9,512 bases of DNA. Source: Armatimonadota bacterium. Its GTDB lineage: Bacteria > Armatimonadota > Zipacnadia > Zipacnadales > FEN-943. The notes beneath the pieces were generated by a model. That model worked only from the letters and a program-made list of their open reading frames with translations, had not been told where the DNA came from and did not search any database. Made by a program: the position numbers and the translations under genes. The stretch lies in the NCBI GenBank assembly GCA_026419655.1, contig JANZZA010000513.1, positions 1 through 9,512 of the forward strand, given 5' to 3'. This document shows positions 6,473-9,512 of the stretch, piece by piece (positions within the stretch are counted from its first letter, which is position 1; every line of letters starts with the position of its first letter).

Positions 6473-7072
6473 TTACCCTAGGACCTTAGGGATGACGTGC
6501 CAGCAGAGAAAACCAATCCATGCTATCACTGCAAGCCTGTGTGCCCAGCGCCAGAGCTGGGGCGACTTGTGGCCATAGAACCGCACCAGCCCGGTCAGAA
6601 CCACCAGAAGAGTCATCGTGCAAAGCCAGGAGCCAGAGTGCAATAGTTCGTCGGCGTCGCCGCCTGTCAGGTGTGCCAGGTCTATGGCCGTCCCGTGCGC
6701 CATGGCGGCGATGCCAAAGACGAGGCCCACCCGCATGTGTCCGTATCTCCAGGCTGTCCGCGCCGCGCCCTTGATTGAGAAGAGCACAAAAACCAGCAGC
6801 GCCAGCACCAGGTTCAACACAAGGCCTACAGAGCCAGCCTGCCCCAGCTTGTGAATAACCGGAAAGTACTCGTGCACTAAACCCGCCCAGCCGCTCTCAT
6901 GCTCTTCTTCGGAACTTCCGTGGCCTTCCTGCCCGACGGCCGGGGCTTGAGGCGTCGGCCTGCTCCCCGAGACTTCTGCTGGTGCTGTGCCCTGTCCCCA
7001 GGCCGTTACAACAACCCATGCCAGCAGGACGGCGGTAGCCGCAAGAGTGACAAGGCCTCTACCCATTTTCAT
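6473..7072 (-). CDS. Small membrane protein with two H-x13-H helices, possible di-heme b-type cytochrome (ferric-reductase-like core)
   Basis: I do not recognise a named family with certainty. From the ATG at 7072 the protein has 199 residues: a signal peptide (about 1-27), an extracytoplasmic region with an acidic His/Glu stretch (GHGSSEEEHES, 50-60), and four predicted membrane helices at about 80-100, 112-133, 146-165 and 176-196. Helix 2 carries His112 and His126, helix 4 His178 and His192; both pairs are 14 apart, the spacing of bis-His b-heme ligands in cytochrome b and in ferric reductase/NOX/MsrQ proteins. WRWAHRLAVIAWIGFLCWHV (174-193) resembles the last ligand helix of that group. 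No flavin or NAD domain is present, so an electron partner would be separate. A GTG at 7078 is an alternative start; GAGG lies 10 bases before the ATG and 4 before the GTG. The start overlaps the end of the M20 gene, suggesting coupled translation. Confidence 0.75.
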   Translation of the reverse strand: MKMGRGLVTLAATAVLLAWVVVTAWGQGTAPAEVSGSRPTPQAPAVGQEGHGSSEEEHESGWAGLVHEYFPVIHKLGQAGSVGLVLNLVLALLVFVLFSIKGAARTAWRYGHMRVGLVFGIAAMAHGTAIDLAHLTGGDADELLHSGSWLCTMTLLVVLTGLVRFYGHKSPQLWRWAHRLAVIAWIGFLCWHVIPKVLG

Positions 7073-8306
7073 AGCCACACCACCTCAACAGGAATAGTGC
7101 CAGACCCGTTGCGGCGGCCAGTATGTCGTTCACTGCAACACTTTCGCCCACCGAATGGGCCTGGGCCAAGTCGCCGGGGCCATATACAACCGTCGGCAGG
7201 TTTGCCAGCTTTGCGTAGAGGCGGGCATCGCAGCTAACGTTCCAGCCAAAGATTTCGGACTGAAGCCCGCATTCCTTCACAGCTTCATTCAGCGTCACGG
7301 GCAGTGGGTGGTTGGGGTCTATCTCATAGGCATCGTTGTGCAGTTTCGGAAAGGTCAGCTCGAAATGCTCCCGCAGCCACTCATCCTCGGTTGCCATCAC
7401 CGCCTCCCAGAGCTCCTGTTTTACCTGTGCCATGGTCTTATTCGGCAGGAAGCCCACGCCGCCTTCGAGGACACATTCGCCCGCCACCGTTGACGGCCAC
7501 CCGTCGGCGCGGATCGTGCCCAGATTCAACTGCACTGGGTGCTCGTAGCGTGCGAACAAGGGCTGGCCGCGACTCTCCTCGACCAGGCGCTTTTCATATT
7601 CGAGCAGCCGCAGGATTACCTCGACCATTTTTTCAATGGCATTGACGCCCTCATGGCGGCGCCCCATGTGAGTAGACCGGCCCACAGTGCGGGCGCGAAA
7701 CCAGATGGCTCCGCGGTTGGCAGGGAACACGTTGAAAGAGGACCCTTCGAGGATTACCACCCCGTCGGCATGGCAGCCCTGGCGGATGAGGGCCAGGGCG
7801 CCGTTGCCGCCCACCTCTTCTTCAATCACGGCTTGCACTTCCACCGGCCCTTTTAGGCGCACCCTCAGGTCCCGAAGAGCTGCCAGGGCCACCCAGATCG
7901 TCACTAACTGTCCCTTTGCGTCAAAGGCGCCGCGCCCAATAACTGTCTCCCCTTCGACCTTCGGCTCAAAGGCTTCTTCCCACCCGGCGGCCGGGACCAC
8001 GTCAGTATGGCTCTGGAGAATGACGCTCCGGCCGCCTGCGTCGGTGCCCAGGTGCCCCACCACGTTGGGCCGCCCTTCATAAGGGTGCTGGTTGTCGCTG
8101 AAGCTATATTCGGGGTCTTCTACCAGTGTCTCGGGGATGGGCCGCTCTTGCGCCTCCAGGCCAAGCTCCTGCAGCGTTCGCAGCACGTAGGCCTGGGCTT
8201 CTGCTTCCTGGCCCTGCACGCTCGGAAATCTTATCAGATCGCATAGCCACGCCACGGCCTGGTCGCGGTAAGCTTCGACGGCAGTAGCAATCTGCTTGCA
8301 GTTCAC
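7059..8306 (-). CDS. M20 family zinc amidohydrolase/peptidase (ArgE/DapE-like)
   Basis: This is a cytoplasmic co-catalytic metal hydrolase that cleaves amide bonds of N-acylated amino acids or small peptides; the family includes acetylornithine deacetylase, succinyl-diaminopimelate desuccinylase and carboxypeptidase G2. The full set of family marks is visible in 415 residues: SHTDVVP (99-105; His100, catalytic-support Asp102), GRGAFDAKGQ (124-133; bridging Asp129), EEEVGG (162-167; catalytic Glu163 and metal Glu164), ILEGSS (185-190; metal Glu187, where EP is usual instead of EG), His213 of the lid/dimer domain, and AHSVGE (383-388; metal His384). It is somewhat longer than typical DapE or ArgE (about 375-385). 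The start is GTG at 8306; AAGGAG (8318-8323) stands 11 bases upstream, a little far. It follows thrB by 52 bases and overlaps the next gene by 14. A lysine- or arginine-pathway role is possible; the exact substrate cannot be read. Confidence 0.93.
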   Translation of the reverse strand: MNCKQIATAVEAYRDQAVAWLCDLIRFPSVQGQEAEAQAYVLRTLQELGLEAQERPIPETLVEDPEYSFSDNQHPYEGRPNVVGHLGTDAGGRSVILQSHTDVVPAAGWEEAFEPKVEGETVIGRGAFDAKGQLVTIWVALAALRDLRVRLKGPVEVQAVIEEEVGGNGALALIRQGCHADGVVILEGSSFNVFPANRGAIWFRARTVGRSTHMGRRHEGVNAIEKMVEVILRLLEYEKRLVEESRGQPLFARYEHPVQLNLGTIRADGWPSTVAGECVLEGGVGFLPNKTMAQVKQELWEAVMATEDEWLREHFELTFPKLHNDAYEIDPNHPLPVTLNEAVKECGLQSEIFGWNVSCDARLYAKLANLPTVVYGPGDLAQAHSVGESVAVNDILAAATGLALFLLRWCGYENG

Positions 8307-8358
8307 TCGTCTCGACGCTCCTTGCCGCGGGTTTTTGTTGCTACAGCAGTTTGGTTGG

Positions 8359-9285
8359 TTATGCTGGGCTGCCGAGGGGCCGCACTAAGGCGCCGTAACC
8401 ATCAGGCCTGCGCACCAATATGCGCGCGATGATGCCCTGGCGCCTTGCCGCTGTTTTCATGACCTCTGCAATCTCCTTCGCCATGGTCTGGCCTTCGCAA
8501 AAGGCGGACACCGTCGGGCCAGAACCACTCAATGCTACACCACACTTGCCGAGTTCTTGCACCGCACGCATGACGGCCACTATCCCGTCCATAAGCGGCA
8601 ACCGGTAAGGCTGGTGCAGCTTGTCCTGCGTGGCTTGCGCGAGGATATGCCATTGCCCGTCCCGGAGGGCTGCTGCCACGGCTGCTGCCCGTGAGAGATT
8701 GTATACCGCGTCTTGAAAAGGCACCTGGCTCGGCAGCACGCGGCGGGCCGCTTCCGTACTGATGTGAAAGTCTGGAATCAGGAGCACTATTCGCAGATTT
8801 CTGTGGGGTCGCAGGCGCAGGACGGCGATTGGGTCTGACTGGGGCAGGCAAATGGTCAGCCCGCCAAGAAGGGCAGGGGCTACGTTGTCTGGATGGCCTT
8901 CTATTTCGGCGGCGAGATGCACCAGGCGGTGTCGCGGCAGGTTGAGGTCCAGCACCGCGTCCGCAGCTAGCAGCCCGCCCACAATGGCCGCCGAGCTACT
9001 TCCCAGGCCGCGAGCTAGCGGGATGCTGTGGCGTGCCTGCCAGTGGAGAGGCGGCAGTTCTTTTCGGACCTGGCGGGCCAGTTCAGCGGCCGCACGGATC
9101 ATAAGGTTTGTCTGGTCTCGCGGCAGTTCATCGCGCCCCTGACCTTCTATGTCGAGAACAGTTTCCTGGGCCGGTGCTACCCGCACCCGGTTATACAGTC
9201 GCAGTGCCAGGCCGAGGCTATCAAAGCCCGGCCCTAGATTGGCCGTAGTTGCTGGCACTCTTATCTCGAAGGCTTCGGGTTTCAT
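8359..9285 (-). CDS. thrB: Homoserine kinase
   Basis: This cytoplasmic GHMP-superfamily enzyme phosphorylates L-homoserine to O-phosphohomoserine, the substrate of threonine synthase, in threonine biosynthesis. Marks in order over 308 residues: the N-terminal PATTANLGPGFDSLGLAL (11-28), typical of homoserine kinase; the ATP-binding loop P89-LARGLGSSSAA-100; EGHPDNVAP (129-137), a substrate/ATP-site motif; and LSGSGPT (252-258), the third GHMP motif. Length is normal (about 300-310). No strong ribosome binding site stands before the ATG at 9285, but the family motif begins at residue 11, so the start must be near. The expected neighbours thrC or hom are not recognisable in this window; the gene before it is an unidentified fragment 55 bases away. 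The M20 amidohydrolase follows after 52 bases, probably on the same transcript. Confidence 0.96.
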   Translation of the reverse strand: MKPEAFEIRVPATTANLGPGFDSLGLALRLYNRVRVAPAQETVLDIEGQGRDELPRDQTNLMIRAAAELARQVRKELPPLHWQARHSIPLARGLGSSSAAIVGGLLAADAVLDLNLPRHRLVHLAAEIEGHPDNVAPALLGGLTICLPQSDPIAVLRLRPHRNLRIVLLIPDFHISTEAARRVLPSQVPFQDAVYNLSRAAAVAAALRDGQWHILAQATQDKLHQPYRLPLMDGIVAVMRAVQELGKCGVALSGSGPTVSAFCEGQTMAKEIAEVMKTAARRQGIIARILVRRPDGYGALVRPLGSPA

Positions 9286-9340
9286 TCTGGTGCTGAGCTA
9301 TGCCTGGTGTTGTGCGCTCGGACGTGTCCGGCGAATGGGC

Positions 9341-9512
9341 CTATCCACCTGTCTCTGCCTCAGCCGCCTCGGGCCAGGGTGGGCGCGTGCGCCAGTAGGC
9401 GCGGGGCGGCCGGCCGTCTGGCAACTGGACACCTGAGGCTTGTAGTGCCAGCCTTATCCGCGCTGGCAGCTCTTCCACGGCCATCCACTCGCGCTCCGCC
9501 TGGACGCTGATG
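9341..9512 (-). CDS. C-terminal end of an unrecognised protein (partial, 5' end outside window)
   Basis: On the minus strand one frame is open from the window edge (first full codon 9511-9509) for 56 residues to a TAG at 9343-9341. Composition looks like a real hydrophilic protein tail: an amphipathic part with EREWMAVEELPARIRLAL, then Pro/Arg/Trp-rich GRPPRAYWRTRPPWPEAAE, ending in GG. It is not recognisably homoserine dehydrogenase (no ACT-like end) or threonine synthase. It is in the same direction as thrB and ends 55 bases before it, fitting an upstream operon member. Another minus frame is also open here for a similar length (to about 9363) but gives an Ala/Arg/Gly-rich, less protein-like sequence. 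The fragment is too short to name. Confidence 0.5.
   Translation of the reverse strand, partial: ISVQAEREWMAVEELPARIRLALQASGVQLPDGRPPRAYWRTRPPWPEAAEAETGG

Noticed and set aside
9149..9510. Plus-strand open frames at the right edge
   Set aside because: The first overlaps thrB antisense and the other is Arg/Ala/Pro-rich without motifs; the minus-strand frame gives a more protein-like sequence and fits the operon direction.
1..9512. Search for CRISPR, tRNA, IS ends, att sites, toxin-antitoxin or defence genes
   Set aside because: No regularly spaced repeats, cloverleaf-like sequences, transposase or nuclease motifs were seen on either strand; all major frames are explained by metabolic and transport genes.

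Overview
The window is ordinary bacterial chromosome, GC-rich by eye, and densely coded. I see no tRNA, rRNA, insertion sequence, integrase, CRISPR array or phage gene. The left edge is the end of a mutL of the endonuclease type (with a C-x-H motif near its C-terminus), which argues against a MutH-using gammaproteobacterium. Several genes appear to start with GTG or TTG behind GGAGG-type ribosome binding sites. Beyond 'a GC-rich bacterium with nicking-type MutL' I cannot name the taxon.

Left half, plus strand: after the mutL tail (1-300) comes a carbohydrate importer of the ribose/galactose/xylose ABC class in the order binding lipoprotein (454-1512), double-domain ATPase (1826-3346), permease (about 3492-4526). 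Together these make a full uptake system: a lipid-anchored receptor, a membrane channel and the ATP-driven motor. The receptor keeps the general RbsB layout but has lost several ribose-contacting residues, so the ligand is probably not ribose. The three genes are separated by unusually long gaps (313 and about 145 bases), with a small hairpin in the first.

Right half, minus strand, read from right to left: the C-terminal end of an unrecognised gene (9341-9512), homoserine kinase thrB (8359-9285), an M20 amidohydrolase of the ArgE/DapE type (7059-8306), a small membrane protein with a two-helix H-x13-H pattern suggesting two b-type hemes (6473-7072, overlapping the M20 gene), a Gfo/Idh/MocA oxidoreductase (5366-6442), and an isoprenylcysteine-methyltransferase-like membrane protein (4685-5284, possibly longer). 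The short gaps suggest one transcript. thrB and a possible DapE-like enzyme could share the aspartate amino-acid pathway; the last three genes have no obvious shared pathway.

The two gene sets converge at 4527-4684, where overlapping inverted repeats may form a two-way stop. The observations most worth a second look are the heme-pattern membrane protein, the Gfo/Idh enzyme lacking the usual catalytic Asp, the altered sugar pocket of the receptor, and the two likely TTG starts. I do not see evidence for a wholly new system.
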